Shown here: piece by piece, positions 10,704 to 22,952 of the stretch
How positions within the stretch are numbered: position 1 is the stretch's first letter
Layout: every line of letters starts with the position of its first letter
Assembly (NCBI GenBank): GCA_018127085.1
Contig: CM030721.1
Coordinates: 434,001-498,000 of the forward strand
Length of the DNA stretch: 64,000 bases
From: Pneumocystis sp. 'macacae'
Lineage: Eukaryota; Ascomycota; Pneumocystomycetes; Pneumocystales; Pneumocystaceae
Direction: 5' to 3'
Translations under genes and position numbers: made by a program
Notes under the pieces: model-generated
Databases searched by the model: none
Told to the model about the DNA's origin: nothing
Seen by the model: only the letters and a program-made list of their open reading frames with translations

Positions 10704-12557
10704 TTATTCATGATTTCCATCAAAATTTAAATAATCCGCATTCTCACAAGCCTCATACTCATTTATCTAAATAGAGTTAAAAACATAATAAAATTATAGT
10801 TTCTTACTAAATCTTTTACTACTTGTCTAGTTGACATTAGTACATAAAAATAACCATTGTCTTTATATTTTAAACAACTTACCTAGAATCATCAAATTCT
10901 TCAAGACCATCCTCAAACATGGATTCTTTTCGATATTGTTCAATATATGCGTTTCTTTTACGCAAACGATCATATTGATCCAAGTTTCGTCTAAATAACT
11001 GAATTTATTAAAAATTGTATAATTATAAGAGAAAATACAGAAGCTATACTTGTATGATTTGCCAACATTAATCCACTCACTTTATAAGAAGTTTGAATAT
11101 ATGGTGATTTTTTTGATAATGCCACTTGAATACTTGCAGGTCCCCATGGTATAAAAGTTGCAAGCTTTCTTTCTCTAATTCTTAAAAGAGATTTATGAAC
11201 CTTATTAATAATTAAAAAAAAAAACTTAAATAGAGATTTACATCAGTAGGATCAGCTTCTCCCTGTATAATATTTAAAATCGAAATAAAACAACTTTTTT
11301 TGCTAGGAATTACAGATACATGTCTGTTTTTTGGTTGAAGTAACCTTCTCATAACATCAAGAACAGTTGTTTTTCTTACTGTTTTTGCCTAAAATAATAA
11401 GTAAGAAACGATAATAAGCAAATATTACTTGTTCGACATAGTCTCCCATGAACGGAGTATATGATGTCATAAGAAAATGACATCTTGGGGTAGGAATAAG
11501 TGAAGCAATTATTGATACAAGATCATTATGCATATAACCTGGATATCTTAAAGTAGCTGTACTAGCAGACATCACCGTAGATACCTAATTACAGTTAATT
11601 GATAAGTTGCTAATAAATTATAATATACTAGTTGATTCGTTTGGGAAAATGAAGCATTTTGTACATGTAAACGATCAGCAACAATTCTCATTAAAGCTGC
11701 ATTATCCAAAACAGCCTAAATTATTGAGAAATGCAATTAAACATAAAATTGAAACTTTACCACACAATCAGCGTTTTGCGAAAGACGTTTCATTGACAAT
11801 AAACTATTATAAGGCTGTACAACAACATCTGATGTTTGTTGATTCACAGGAAAGACGGAGTATGTCTGAATAAGTTTCTTAGGAAACCGATCATTTAATC
11901 TTTCTAATAAAAACGAACCAAGACCTGAGCCTGTACCACCTGCAATAGAATGTAATAACTGAAATCCCTGACAAAATATCCATATAAGTCTTTAAAGATA
12001 GCAGAGGAAAACAACCTCTAAAGAATCACTTCCATCTGCTTCTCTGTCAATCATATCCATAACATCTTCAAAAATTCTCTCTGCAGACGAGTATCCTGTA
12101 GCCCAGTTGTTTCCTGCTCCTCCTCCTTCTTTAGAAAGAAATATATTTTCTGGATTGTATAGCTTTGAAAAAGGCCCAGAAAGAATACTATTTATAACCT
12201 TTATAAGATCAGTTGTATATATTTCCCCATCCAATTATAATGTAACCTTTGGTTCTAAATCAACAAGAATTGCACGAGGAACATAGCGTGTATCATCTGA
12301 CTTGTTCTTATTAATATTTTCGTATATCAGAAAGGACAAACTTGATAAAAAAATACATCTTTTCTGTCTCCACCTTCTGTTGCAAAGTCTTGAAGATTTC
12401 CATCTGCACGAATACCATGTTCTAGACACAATTGTTGCCAAAATTGAGATCCAACTAAATATCATTCATTATCAGTAGTGTATATAAGTATTTAAAATTG
12501 TTTATTACTCTGATTTCCACACTGCCCTGCTTGAATTGTGATAATCTCTCGTGGCAT
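10704..12557 (-). CDS. Gamma-tubulin
   Basis: Microtubule-nucleating tubulin of the spindle pole body. The start at 12557 gives [16 protein letters not shown], the nucleotide-binding N-terminus with the gamma-type PREII start. Following exons carry [66 protein letters not shown] (tubulin signature), [18 protein letters not shown] and [19 protein letters not shown]. The C-terminus ([20 protein letters not shown] to DFDGNHE-like acidic end) is gamma-specific. It is broken into many small exons by introns of about 40-60 nt. It sits tail to tail with NTH1, leaving under 100 bases between stops. S. pombe gtb1/tug1 is the functional counterpart. Confidence 0.93.
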
Positions 12558-12856
12558 AACGTATCGATTCAGCTGTCAGTTTAAAATAAATATGAGGTTT
12601 AGTAATAATTTATAGTTTATAGTTAAAATATAAAAAGAATAAGGTTTTAAGCGTACTTTGGAAGAGTAAATGAAAAGATAGATTTTTTCTATATTAAAAC
12701 ATAAATGAAACAAAATTATATTTTAAAAAATTGTATAAAAAGATTTGATGATAGATTTATCACTCAAATAAATATGAACTATATCCTAAGAGTAATAAGA
12801 CGCAAGAAATGAAAATTCAAATGTTAGAATTAGTAGAATTAAACTTAGCTTTAAAA
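12557..12856. promoter_or_regulatory. Upstream region of gamma-tubulin
   Basis: About 300 AT-rich bases between gamma-tubulin and the 3' end of the RasGEF gene, which has the same orientation. It must hold the gamma-tubulin promoter. No motif is assigned. Confidence 0.4.
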
Positions 12857-15673
12857 TTAATAACCTTCTTTTGTCATTTTTAACAATTTTGTTAAAACCA
12901 AAACTTGACGGTTTTCGCCATTAGTTACAGTATCAGTTCCAGATAGAGTCCATGCATATAGAAGTGCTTTATCGATTATTTCGGAAACATAATTTAGGCT
13001 TCCAGTAGGAGCATTATGAGATGATGTTGATATTGGATTAAACATTGGATATAATTGTAAACCATATGAGCTTCGATCAAGTTCAAGATAGAATGAATAA
13101 GGCTCAGATAAGTATTCTAAAAAGCTATTGATATTTTTGAAAAACGCTCTAAATTTTTCAAGATTGATTAGTTCGGGATCTACATTACGTGGAATCAAAG
13201 ATGCTAATGAAGGAAAAACAGATATATTTGCCAGAAAATGCTTTTCATTGGGATCTTTAGGCACAACAGAGGAAACATATGTTGGAAGATCGGTAATAGA
13301 TGACATGTCTTTTAAATATAATGCTATTCAAAGTTAAATAGAATTCTAATTGAAATTTTTTACCAAAATATGGTATTGTTGTTGATTTTGATTGTGTCAG
13401 AATTTTGCGATAAGTCATCATCCCATCTGAATTACATGCAAGGTTTTTTAAAGTGTCCATGAATGCAATATATGATGAAGGTACAGATGCCCATGTCTGA
13501 TGAAGAGTTTTAATAGGAGGATCAATTAAAACTTTAGTAATAACAATTGTTGAGTGGAAATCATTTAAATTGTATAAATCCTAAGAAAATTAATATGTAT
13601 TAAGAATAAAAAAAGAAAACTTTTGCTATATCTATAAACCAACAAATAGTTTTTGCTCTTTTCTCAGGAGAATTTTGTTGAAGGATTTCAACAGCTATCC
13701 AATGAGCTAGCTATAACAATAATAATTAAAAATAAAAGATAATAAATCAATAGTTACCATAGCAGTGCGTCTAACAAAACGATCTATTTTATCGACAAGT
13801 TTTTTTCTTCTAGTATCTAAAGTTTCTCTTTTATGCCAATAAAGTTTAATAGTAGCAAAATCAACGGCATCTCTACTTAATATATAATCCATAATAGCAA
13901 GGTATTTAGCTACTGTAAAAGGATTTAAAAAAATTAAAGGCAAATTACCAATAAGCTTTGATTTTCCTTTAGAAAATTGATAAAAAGAAGCTAGCTCATG
14001 CTGAAAATTTAAATGAAAATTGCATTTATAAAAAGTTTTCCGTGACTCAAGAAAAGCAAGCTGAGCTTTAAGAATAGATTCACATTGTTCAGCCTCAAAA
14101 AAACATCCACAAAATTTCATTTCTTCAATAAACATACAAAAGATTCCATAAGCAGTATTATTCTGACAAATATCTTCAGGTTGGATAGCAAGCCATTTTG
14201 TTAAAACAGATGAAATCCTATGTTAAAGTTTAAAAACTTGAAAGAAAAACTTATTAGAAATAACCTTGATCGGATAACTTTACCATTTGAATCATGAAAA
14301 GAAATCCGAAACTGATTAATAATTATTTTCAAAAATTGAGTAATAGTACAAAAAAAAGAGAAACTGCGAATTAATAGTTCAATATGATCATGATCTAGAG
14401 TTCTATTAATACTTAAAGAACATTGAGCTATTAAACAATCAACTGTTCCAGCTATCAATATATAACGTTTTGAATAATCTTTAATAGTAACCAAAATATC
14501 AAAACCCATATCATCTTGAATATGTAAAACAGTATTTTCAGATAGATTAAAAACCTCGGTTGCTGTTTTACAATAACCATGTACCAAATAACATGCTAAA
14601 AGGTTATATATATATACATATATATATATACCTACAATTTTGTTTAAATTTAGATTTACTATGACTTTGAGAAAATTTTCTTAAACATAAAAAATTCGAC
14701 CATCTATTACAATATGAGAAATAAAAATGAAACCATAATTCACAAATACTGCTTTCTAGTTCTAACTTTTTTTGAGATTTCTTTTGATAATGATTGATTT
14801 CCATCACTATCACTTTCAAAAACACTAATTTCACTAAAACTTGGACTAACAAGAGTTGGTAATGTTAAAATTGAAGGGTTAGTAGATGTTGAGTATGGTC
14901 TATTAAGAGTGATATTTGCATCAAATCTGTGTTTTGTTGCTTGTCGACGAATCCAAAGTTCACGAAGTGCATAAAGATCTTGCTCAGTAATCATAGAGCG
15001 AATTACAAGTGAAGGTAATGCTATTGTTTGCACAATAAAAATTGTTGGAAAAACAATAGAAGTTGTTCCTAGATAAATAAATATAAGACCTCAATGAAGC
15101 AAGAAACACACCTGGTTTTGTCATTTTTTTAGTAGCCGGAAAATAAAATGGAAGTGCCGCATATTTTCCAAGTGACTTCAAATAGTCACTTTTTTTATAA
15201 AAAATTCCACTAGAATGAGCAAATTCATGCCTATAAAATGAATAATCCTCAACATTAGAATTATGAAATGTAGATGGCAATGAAAAAGATGAAAAACGAG
15301 TAAGATTTGATGATATCGTATTGAATGGTAAGGAAAAGCTGTTAAGACATCCTGTTGAAACAGATCGTTTCAAAATATTTCTCGGTTCTTTTTTCATCTG
15401 CTTATTGTAATAATGAGACCGAAAAAATACATGTTTCTTCGACGATTCTATTGTTGAAAGTGATAATCCCGCTTCCTCTGTCTCAGATGAAGCTCCCTTC
15501 AATGGTATTCGGTCTTCAAACTGTCGGAAATGTGTTCCTTTCAGAAAACTCATTTTTGATTTCTCATTCTTATACGATCTAAATCCTTGTGAAGATCCAG
15601 AAAACATCCGTTGTTTTGAATGTTTCTTCTTCTCTAGGACTTCTGTATTTTTTTTGTGCTTTTTTCTCTCCAT
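12857..15673 (-). CDS. RasGEF-domain protein (Cdc25-type guanine nucleotide exchange factor)
   Basis: Predicted activator of a Ras-family GTPase at a membrane. The N-terminus from 15673 is Lys/Ser-rich and probably disordered for about 200 residues. A segment with SMITEQDLYALRELWIRRQ and then LVHGYCKTATEVFNLSEN follow. A RasGEF-N (REM) module is recognisable in RYILIAGTVDCLIAQ with IELLIRSFSFFCTITQFLKI. The catalytic domain follows: NPFTVAKYLAIMDYILSRDA, an Arg-rich helix with KIDRFVRRTAMVTIDLL, a segment with HQTWASVPSSYIAF, and IPYFG, which corresponds to the IPYLG-type motif. It ends with INLEKFRAFFKNINSFLEY and QLYPMF. Domain order is sound, but exact orthology (Efc25, Ste6, Bud5 or a filamentous-fungal paralogue) cannot be set. 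Intron 14596-14631 is almost pure AT repeat. Confidence 0.78.
14596..14631 (-). repeat. AT-dinucleotide microsatellite forming a whole intron
   Basis: On the minus strand this is a 36-nt intron of GTATATAT repeats ending TTTTAG, inside the RasGEF gene. The repeat supplies the 5' splice site itself. Confidence 0.6.
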
Positions 15674-16114
15674 TCTCTTTTTTTTTCTTTTTAATAAAAT
15701 TTTTTTTAGACAATTTTTCTTTTTTTAAGAAATTCTTTTTAGAAAAATCTCCCTTTTGTTCTTTTTTTTCAGATTTTTTCTTTTTTTTTAAGCAAAATCT
15801 TTTTTCTTTTTACAAACAAAAACTCTTTTTCAAGTAAATTCTTTTTTTTAATCAATCTCTTCTATTCATCATTCATTTTGCTACAAACACGTCAAAAACA
15901 TATTACCTATATTGTTATATAATTAAATAATTCCACAAATTCATACCTAATTTCAAACTCGCATAATTTCCTTAATATTAAATTTGATATGAATTTTTAA
16001 ATATATTTTTTTTTAATATCTCATTCAATATAAAAAATACCGAAAAACAGCGTATTTCTTTTTGTTCACCCCAAATATATCCGGTTTCTCCTCAATAGTC
16101 TTTTATAACTATTG
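15674..16114. promoter_or_regulatory. Divergent promoter region with long T-rich homopyrimidine tract
   Basis: Lies between the divergent RasGEF and USE1 starts. From about 15674 to 15860 the plus strand is almost uninterrupted T/C with few purines, so the RasGEF 5' flank is purine-rich on its own strand. A hypothetical 82-codon reading frame over it is low-complexity Phe/Lys/Ser and is not taken as a gene. Confidence 0.5.
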
Positions 16115-16741
16115 ATGGACATTAAACGATTTCTTGAACGCCTTGAACGCAATAAACCGATGATCTGTACCGCTGACAAACCTGATCTTTCAAGAATGCG
16201 TGCAAATGTAATGTATGCACGTAGACTTATACTGCGTGCAGAACAGTCTGGAAAGTCTATATGGCCTCAGAAACAGCAAATAGAGGCCATTCTGGAGCAA
16301 ATAGATGCACGACAGGCTGAAATAGAGGTTAAAAAGACGAATATTGTCGTAAAAAACGAGTATAAACCCGATACTGTCGATACAAAGCAGAAAACTGAGG
16401 AAATTTTAATGCAACATCAAGAAATGGCGGATGCAATGACAGAAGAAATGCTGCGTTTAGCACAGGAAATGAAGATGAATGCGCATACAATGGGGGAGAT
16501 TGCAGAACGAGATAAATTGGTGAGATTTGTTCAATATATTTGGACTTAAAGTAATGGGAAGTAGCTTATTTCATCAACAGGGGATTTGTTAGGGAAGAAT
16601 ATAAAGAGTATGCAGGGGACGAATAAGCGGTTGGAAAAATACAGAAAAACAAACAAGGGTACATTTTGGTTGAGTGTTTTCAGTGTTGCGATAGTTTTTG
16701 TCTCATTTTTTGTGATTTTTTTTGTAGTTCACTTAACATGA
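16115..16741 (+). CDS. use1: ER SNARE Use1
   Basis: SNARE for retrograde Golgi-to-ER vesicle fusion. The start at 16115 gives MDIKRFLERLERNKP. A long helical region contains the C-terminal SNARE-type heptads LMQHQEMADAMTEEMLRLAQ and MKMNAHTMGEIAERDK. One intron begins GTGAGATTTG after AAATTG and ends near 16565; it joins to LLISSTGDLLGKNIKSMQGT. The C-terminus is one hydrophobic tail anchor (WLSVFSVAIVFVSFFVIFFV) followed by HLT and stop. The arrangement (N-terminal helical region, SNARE motif, tail anchor, and the EEMLRLAQ/LK pattern) is that of Use1. Codon use is less AT-skewed than its flanks. Confidence 0.85.
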
Positions 16742-17486
16742 TATGTCATTATTAATATTTGCGATAATGAGTTGCACTTGAAGTCTTTGTGCATAGTCGA
16801 ATCAATTGAGAATAATGATGGTATTTTTGCTATTTATCTGTATAATTTTTACACATGTCTTAGAAGTTGGAAAAGGCTGAAACATGTACAATTTAATTGA
16901 TTTTAATGAGATATTTTTGTTTCTGTGGTTGTTTCTATTTAATGTTTAATGAAATACTGCAAAATGTGGTATATTTTGTGAATATTTATGTTCATGTTTA
17001 AGACAACAATTGTTAAAAGTATTAGATTCGATACTGGATCATAAAATATATATTGATATATATTTATATATATTTATATATATTTAGAAAAAATGAATAG
17101 TTAATTTTTGAAAATCTGTGAAGAATACCTAGAAAGAGTATTATTGGTATCTGAGTAAACAGAATATTTAATTTAACTTTATTGGTCTTAATATTTTAAG
17201 TTAATTTTAACAATATATTATTTGATGTTAAAGTACATAAATTATGTTAAAACTCTTTTTAAAAAAATAAGAAATATGTTCTTAAACCAAATTATTTTGG
17301 ATGTTTTAATAACTCTAGTTATTACTAAATATTATTCTTGTATTTTTAGGAAAATTTTCTATATTGACATTTATCTATAATTCAAGCTTTCGTTTTTACT
17401 TTTAAAAACATTTATTTAATTATTTGTATAACTTATATTATATAGCTTATATTGTATGTTATAAAAATACGTCTTTCATCTTCGCG
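16742..17486. other. AT-rich convergent intergenic region
   Basis: About 745 bases between the 3' ends of USE1 and the coiled-coil gene. It includes a short ATATATTT tandem near 17045-17085. No gene was recognised. Confidence 0.6.
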
Positions 17487-18377
17487 TTATATTTCAATTA
17501 TATCTCCTGAACACCCTATACATCCGCCTGTTTTTCTTAAGTCAATTTTGCACGTTTTATAATAAGATTGAGCCCCCTGTTTACTCATTGGTGATATATT
17601 AACAGTATTAAGAGAGATATCTTCGAAACTTAAATGATCATAACCTTGAGATTGCATTGAATGTTCAATTTTTGGTGATACCAAGTCACCCTGACTACTA
17701 TATTGTATGTTTTCGAGTTTCTCTTCTAAATTCTTGATAACTTCTTCCAACTGATTTATTTTTTCATATTTTTCGGCTTCTTTTTCTTTCTGCAATATCA
17801 TTTCATTTGCATCCATTTTTAATAATATTGTATTTAATTTTTCATTTATTTCAAGGTAGCTTTTTTGTAAAAAAGATATTTGCGACTTTAATTCCGTTAC
17901 TGTGTTTTCCATTGTTTCTACTGATTTTCTTGCATCCCATTGCTCATTTAATACATTTGATTCTTTTTCCCCTGATTGTTCTCTAGGTTTTATTATTGTT
18001 TGTAAATTCTCGTTTTGTTCCATAGACTCCTCAACAGAGAGCTTATTTCTGTCTAAAGACGAATCGATTTTGCTTATTTTTTCTATATCCCCCTCAATAT
18101 ATTCATTCAAAGCTGTATCTTTTTGAGCTTGTGCCTCTGTTATATTGACCGGTTCTTTTTCATCTATAAATTTTCTACATACTGTGTGTGTTTTTCCTTC
18201 ACTTCTTTGCGTGTTTTCAGTCAAAGTACTTGGTACTGAGCTTTTTGATTCATCTGTTATATTTGGTTCTACTTGAAGCAACCGTTCAAGCGGTGGATCT
18301 ACACGCATCTTCTTTTTGACCTCATTCATACGTCTCTTTGCTGCTTCCAGCTTCTGCTGGCGAGACTCTGTTTCCAT
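17487..18377 (-). CDS. Coiled-coil protein, possibly golgin-like (Bug1/GM130 type)
   Basis: About 296 residues in one exon. The ATG at 18377 gives METESRQQKLEAAKRRMNEV. This N-terminal QQKLEAAKRR-xx-VKKK helix resembles the Golgi-targeting N-terminus of GM130/Bug1-like golgins. The middle is acidic and Ser/Thr-rich. A strong heptad coiled coil follows (TELKSQISFLQKSYLEINEK; INQLEEVIKNLEEKLENIQ). The extreme C-terminus is unusual: CIGCSGDIIEI, a short Cys-x2-Cys hydrophobic end that may be a localisation motif. The golgin call is an inference from the N-terminal motif; the coiled coil is seen directly. A small upstream exon cannot be excluded. Confidence 0.5.
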   Translation of the reverse strand: METESRQQKLEAAKRRMNEVKKKMRVDPPLERLLQVEPNITDESKSSVPSTLTENTQRSEGKTHTVCRKFIDEKEPVNITEAQAQKDTALNEYIEGDIEKISKIDSSLDRNKLSVEESMEQNENLQTIIKPREQSGEKESNVLNEQWDARKSVETMENTVTELKSQISFLQKSYLEINEKLNTILLKMDANEMILQKEKEAEKYEKINQLEEVIKNLEEKLENIQYSSQGDLVSPKIEHSMQSQGYDHLSFEDISLNTVNISPMSKQGAQSYYKTCKIDLRKTGGCIGCSGDIIEI

Positions 18378-18556
18378 CTTGACCACAGATGATTAACAAA
18401 TCACTATTGACGGGTATAACACGCGTATCAACGGGCACCACTGGCACTTACTGCAAATATATTTAATAACAAGCGGTGGAAAAACAAACATTGCAAATTA
18501 AAAAATAGGTTCTCTGGATACCCAGTGAACCAATACAAGACAAACTCCAACAATAA

Positions 18557-19041
<485 letters not shown>

Positions 19042-19561
19042 TTTCTTTTCTTTATGTTAGTCCTCTGTATAAGTGTCGTTGCAGCTGTCGTTGCTGATTA
19101 ATCGCCGTTCTCAGAAATATCCAGACAGAAAATATATAGGACTAATTACATCTAAAAGGGCTGCAGATATGCAAGATCTGTCCGAGTTTGAATTCAGAAG
19201 AGTGCAAGAAAAATAGTATATTATATGGAAACCAGTGCATAACACCAAAGTAGATATCAGATACACATGGATAATACAGTTTGAAGAAAACACTGTTTTA
19301 TTGATGCATATTTATATAACAGAAGGGTTTTTTTTTGATTTTTGTTTGTTTTTTGCCTGTTTTTTTGTTTAATGATTTCAGCTTTAATTCTGCAGCCACT
19401 GATATAGCAGTATAAAAAATACAGAAATCACTGAAAAAACTCTAAGAAGTACAAAAAGTTTCTTGAATACTGCAGGAGAAGAAAAACATTTTTTTTCTAT
19501 GTAAAAATATATTTCAAGCATTTGGGTATGCCTGGATAGCAAGAGTGTTCGTATTGTCGAG
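19042..19561. promoter_or_regulatory. Divergent promoter region, ubiquitin-AN1 / ERV41
   Basis: About 520 bases, less AT-biased than most spacers. It is a divergent arrangement with no coding signal. A short antisense frame (19111-19293) has no homology features. Confidence 0.5.
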
Positions 19562-20938
19562 ATGGCAGATGAGACAAACGGTAAGATAAACGACGAGAAA
19601 AAAGCAGGAAAAAGGAGCGAATAAGAGACTGAGTTTAGAGAATTTGTCTGTATCTAGCGGATCCTGGAGAGATACAGAAGGAATTCTGTGCAGGAAGTTT
19701 TATGATGGAATATTTTGAGGCGCAACCAGGAGCAAGGAAATTTCCAGCATTTCCTGCAGTAAAAAGGCTGGATTTTTTCAGGAAAATAGAGCCTAGCTAT
19801 GTAGAAAAATCGTCTAAAGGAGGAATTCTTACTATTTTATGGGTTATTTTTCTTGTGATTTTTCTCTGGCGAGAAATTGGGATGTACCTAAGGGGTGTGG
19901 AGAAGCATAAGTTTAATATTGAGAAGGATGTAATGGAGCACATGAAGTTGAATGTGGATATAGCTGTTTTTATGCCATGTGATGGTGGGTAAAAGGGGAA
20001 AGCGATTTGCTGCTGACAGGAGATGCTATTTAGTTATTGACGTAAATGTAAAAGATGCGACTTCTGAATTGATTTTGGCAGGAGAGACGCTGAAAAAAGA
20101 AGGAGTAGGGCCGTTAGGGTTGTTTTTTGGATGGAAGGGTAACGTGAGTGGTTTAGGTACTCTTTGAAACGAAGTCAATAGACTTTTCAAGCAAACATAT
20201 CCCACCCATCCAAACAGTAAAGCAGGTTTTCCGACAGTTGAAAGAAGAAGAATTGAAACCGCAAGGACATGTGGAGAATGCACCTGCATGTCGTATTTAT
20301 GGAAGTATTGATATTCATAGAGTGCATGGGAATTTTCATATTACAGCCCAAGGACATGGCTATGGGCTCAAACATTTAAGTCATGACCGTATATATATGT
20401 ATATATTTGTTTATTGGAATAATATGTTTAGAAATGAATTTCACACATGTAATCCGTCATTTTTCTTTTGGTAAGCATTATTCTAGTGTTATTAGTCCTT
20501 TAGACAATACTGGAAGAATTGCAGATCATAGTAAGTACTGGTTTTATAAACTATTAACAGGCGGATTAAGTAGTAGATTTTTACTTGTTTCAATATTATA
20601 TATCTATTATTCCTACTACATATGTAAAAGGTAAAAAACGCTTATTAACGAATAAATATTCGGTTAAGGAAAAGTCCTCAGAAATAGATTATTATAACGT
20701 TCCGGGTAAAATTATGCTTAGATATTTTTCGATTTTTTAATTTAAATTAGGAATAGTATTTCTTTATGATATTGAGCCTATTAGTTTGTTAGTAATTGAA
20801 AAAAGGGATCCGTTTCTTCGTTTTTTGATACGTATTTTTACTATTATTGGTGGTCTTATACTGTTTACAGAATGGTTGTATAAATTTATAAACCAATTAT
20901 CCAAAATTATAAATTATAAAAAAAGAATATTTACATGA
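19562..20938 (+). CDS. erv41: COPII vesicle protein Erv41 (ERGIC2 family)
   Basis: Membrane protein that cycles between ER and Golgi with Erv46 as a retrieval receptor. The short first exon (MADETN) is followed by an intron starting GTAAGATAAACG. The next exon has KRLDFFRKIEPSYVEKSSKG and a first membrane helix (GGILTILWVIFLVIFLWREI). The lumenal part has NVDIAVFMPC, CYLVIDVNVKDATSE, then CRIYGSIDIHRVHGNFHITA (the conserved C-x-hGsl-hxkVxGxFhI motif), NFTHVIRHFSFG and NTGRIADHSKYWFYK. The C-terminal half has GIVFLYDIEPISLLV and a second helix (LIRIFTIIGGLILFTEWLY). Introns are unusually short in places; one near 19988-20018 is only about 31 nt. Stop at 20938. Confidence 0.87.
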
Positions 20939-21085
20939 TGGAACAATGGGAAAAGATATTTATAAAGATATGGACAACAAATATCTCTAAAAAGATTATA
21001 TTAAATCTTATCAATGTATGTTTTAAAGAGACAATTATTTCAATAATAATTATATATTGAGTTATTTGATGAACTTTTTTCAACT

Positions 21086-22952
21086 TCATGAAATAATGAA
21101 CATACACGTAAAACCTAGAAAGACTGCAATCGATTCAATGAGAACTTTCCACAACTTACGGTCTTGGTCTTTTGTTGGTAATAATTGAGGAACAATCCCT
21201 ACTGTTCCTACATATAAAAAAGTTCCTAAATTATGTTAAAAACACGTGTGTGTCAGCCTAAGTTATGTATTGCCTGTTATAAAAGGTAAAATAAGATCGT
21301 TTACTGTAACAGAAATGTTAAAAATATCAATTTCATTATTGAAAATATTTTTAGAAAATTCGTGTACAAGTATTCCTGTTAAAGTTCCCAGAAAAGCACC
21401 AATAGCTGTAATAAATTGGTATCCTAATGCTTTATATTTTTTAAATCCACATTGTATAAGAATAGCAAAATCACCAATTTCGTGAGGTATTTCATGAAAA
21501 AAAATGGCTGTTGCTGTTGTTATACCAGTTATTGAGGAAATACGAAATGATGCAAATAATGCTAATCCATCTGTGAAATTATGGAAAAAATCTGCTATAA
21601 GATTAAGATAACCAAAAAATGCTATTTCTGAAACATCTGTAGTTGAAAACTTCTTTTCATTTTCCTTTTCACTAGTTATAATTCTCTTCTTAATATTATT
21701 TGAATCAGTAGATCTTAAAGACACTGAAGTAGACACAGCCACTGCTTTATCGCTTTTTTTATGATTATTCTTGTGATTATGATGATCATAAGAATGTTTT
21801 GAAGATAATCGCATAATCATATCTATTAGCATAAAACAAATAAAACCAAATAAAATAACAAAACTAAGGAAAACATTTTTCCGTTCATCAAACAATACTA
21901 GATCTAAATCATTATGGTTTTCTTTACCTAAAAATATTTGAGGAAGAAGATGTAAGAAAATATCTCCAAAAAGACCACCAAGAGCAAAAGCAACTAAAGT
22001 ATTTAAAAAAAAAGCATTTATATTGTATGGAATAAAAGCTAGTATAAAATTAGGGGGTCCTGAAATATAAAAAGTTGCTAATAATGAATTAATAGCAGGT
22101 GAAGATGGGAAAAGAAATTCAAATAATTTATTTTTTTTTTCTCTATAGGTCTCAGAATGTGTAATATTGTTCTGAAACATATGCATAACCAAACATTCCT
22201 ATATTTTATATTTTAGCATTTTTATAAAATAAAATTATATATAAAAATACGTTTAAACGGTTTTTAAATTTATATATAATATGCCGAAGATAATTTAATT
22301 TGTTATATTCGTTGGTCCATGAACATGCTCTTGAAATAGGAAATAAATCTTTAAAAAAATCATTATAGTTATCAATTAATAATTTGTTCTTGTCAGTTAA
22401 TGGTTTGGTTTTTTCAGTTCTATTACTTTTTGATTTATTATTTTCAGTTATGTTTTCAAAGTCTCTAAAATATTTTCAGTATATTTTTAAACTATTGAAA
22501 AATCACTTTATCTTCAAAAATACAGCTAGACTATGACAGTTTTTAAACATGTCTGTAACGTTATTTGAACGAAAATCAAAACAGTAATACTCTGCAGAAA
22601 GACTGGGCTTTTCTTCTTTAGAACAATTGTTTAGAAATGGACAATAATCATTCTTGAAAATTAGATTTTAAAGAAAAATTAAGACTATTACCTCTAAAGT
22701 TGATAATTTAATATCTTCTAGGATAATTTTTTCTCTAATTTCTTGTTTTTTTTTTTCAAATTCATTTGTACTTTTAATATATAAATATTTTCTAATATAA
22801 TAAGGGTTTTTTGGTATTCCTCTATGAATATCAAATGGTTTTTTCACAAAATCTCCAGTTTGAAATATATCATCCTCTTTAGCACACGAAAATGTTGATA
22901 TAGAAATAATATATATATATAATTGGATCCAAAAAGAAATAAAAATTTCCAT
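21086..22952 (-). CDS. ZIP-family zinc transporter (Yke4/SLC39A7-like) with Cys-containing N-terminal domain
   Basis: Zinc transporter of the ER/Golgi type. The body (from about 22186) has FPSSPAINSLLATFYISGPP, ALGGLFGDIFLHLLPQ, a cytosolic His-rich loop (HSYDHHNHKNNHKK), HNFTDGLA and HEIPHEIGDFAIL, the metal-binding helices IV and V. The C-terminus NLGTFLYVGTVGIVPQLLP ends at 21086. A signal-peptide-led ORF starts at 22952 (MEIFISFWIQLYIYIISIS). Its exons, with six or so cysteines (YCPFLNNC, YYCFDF, KNCHSL, ACSW), can be spliced in frame into the transporter by a 52-nt intron beginning GTATTTTTAT and ending AAATATAG. I treat both as one gene. Alternative: two genes about 20 bases apart, with the transporter starting at 22186. 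Confidence 0.7.

Noticed and set aside
11607..11873. 88-codon plus-strand ORF
   Set aside because: Antisense to gamma-tubulin exon encoding [15 protein letters not shown].
15589..15837. 82-codon plus-strand ORF rich in Phe and Lys
   Set aside because: It is a translation of the homopyrimidine tract and has no protein-like composition.
22206..22952. A stand-alone secreted cysteine-rich effector
   Set aside because: An in-frame canonical intron links it to the ZIP transporter body, which is the simpler explanation; kept as the alternative model.
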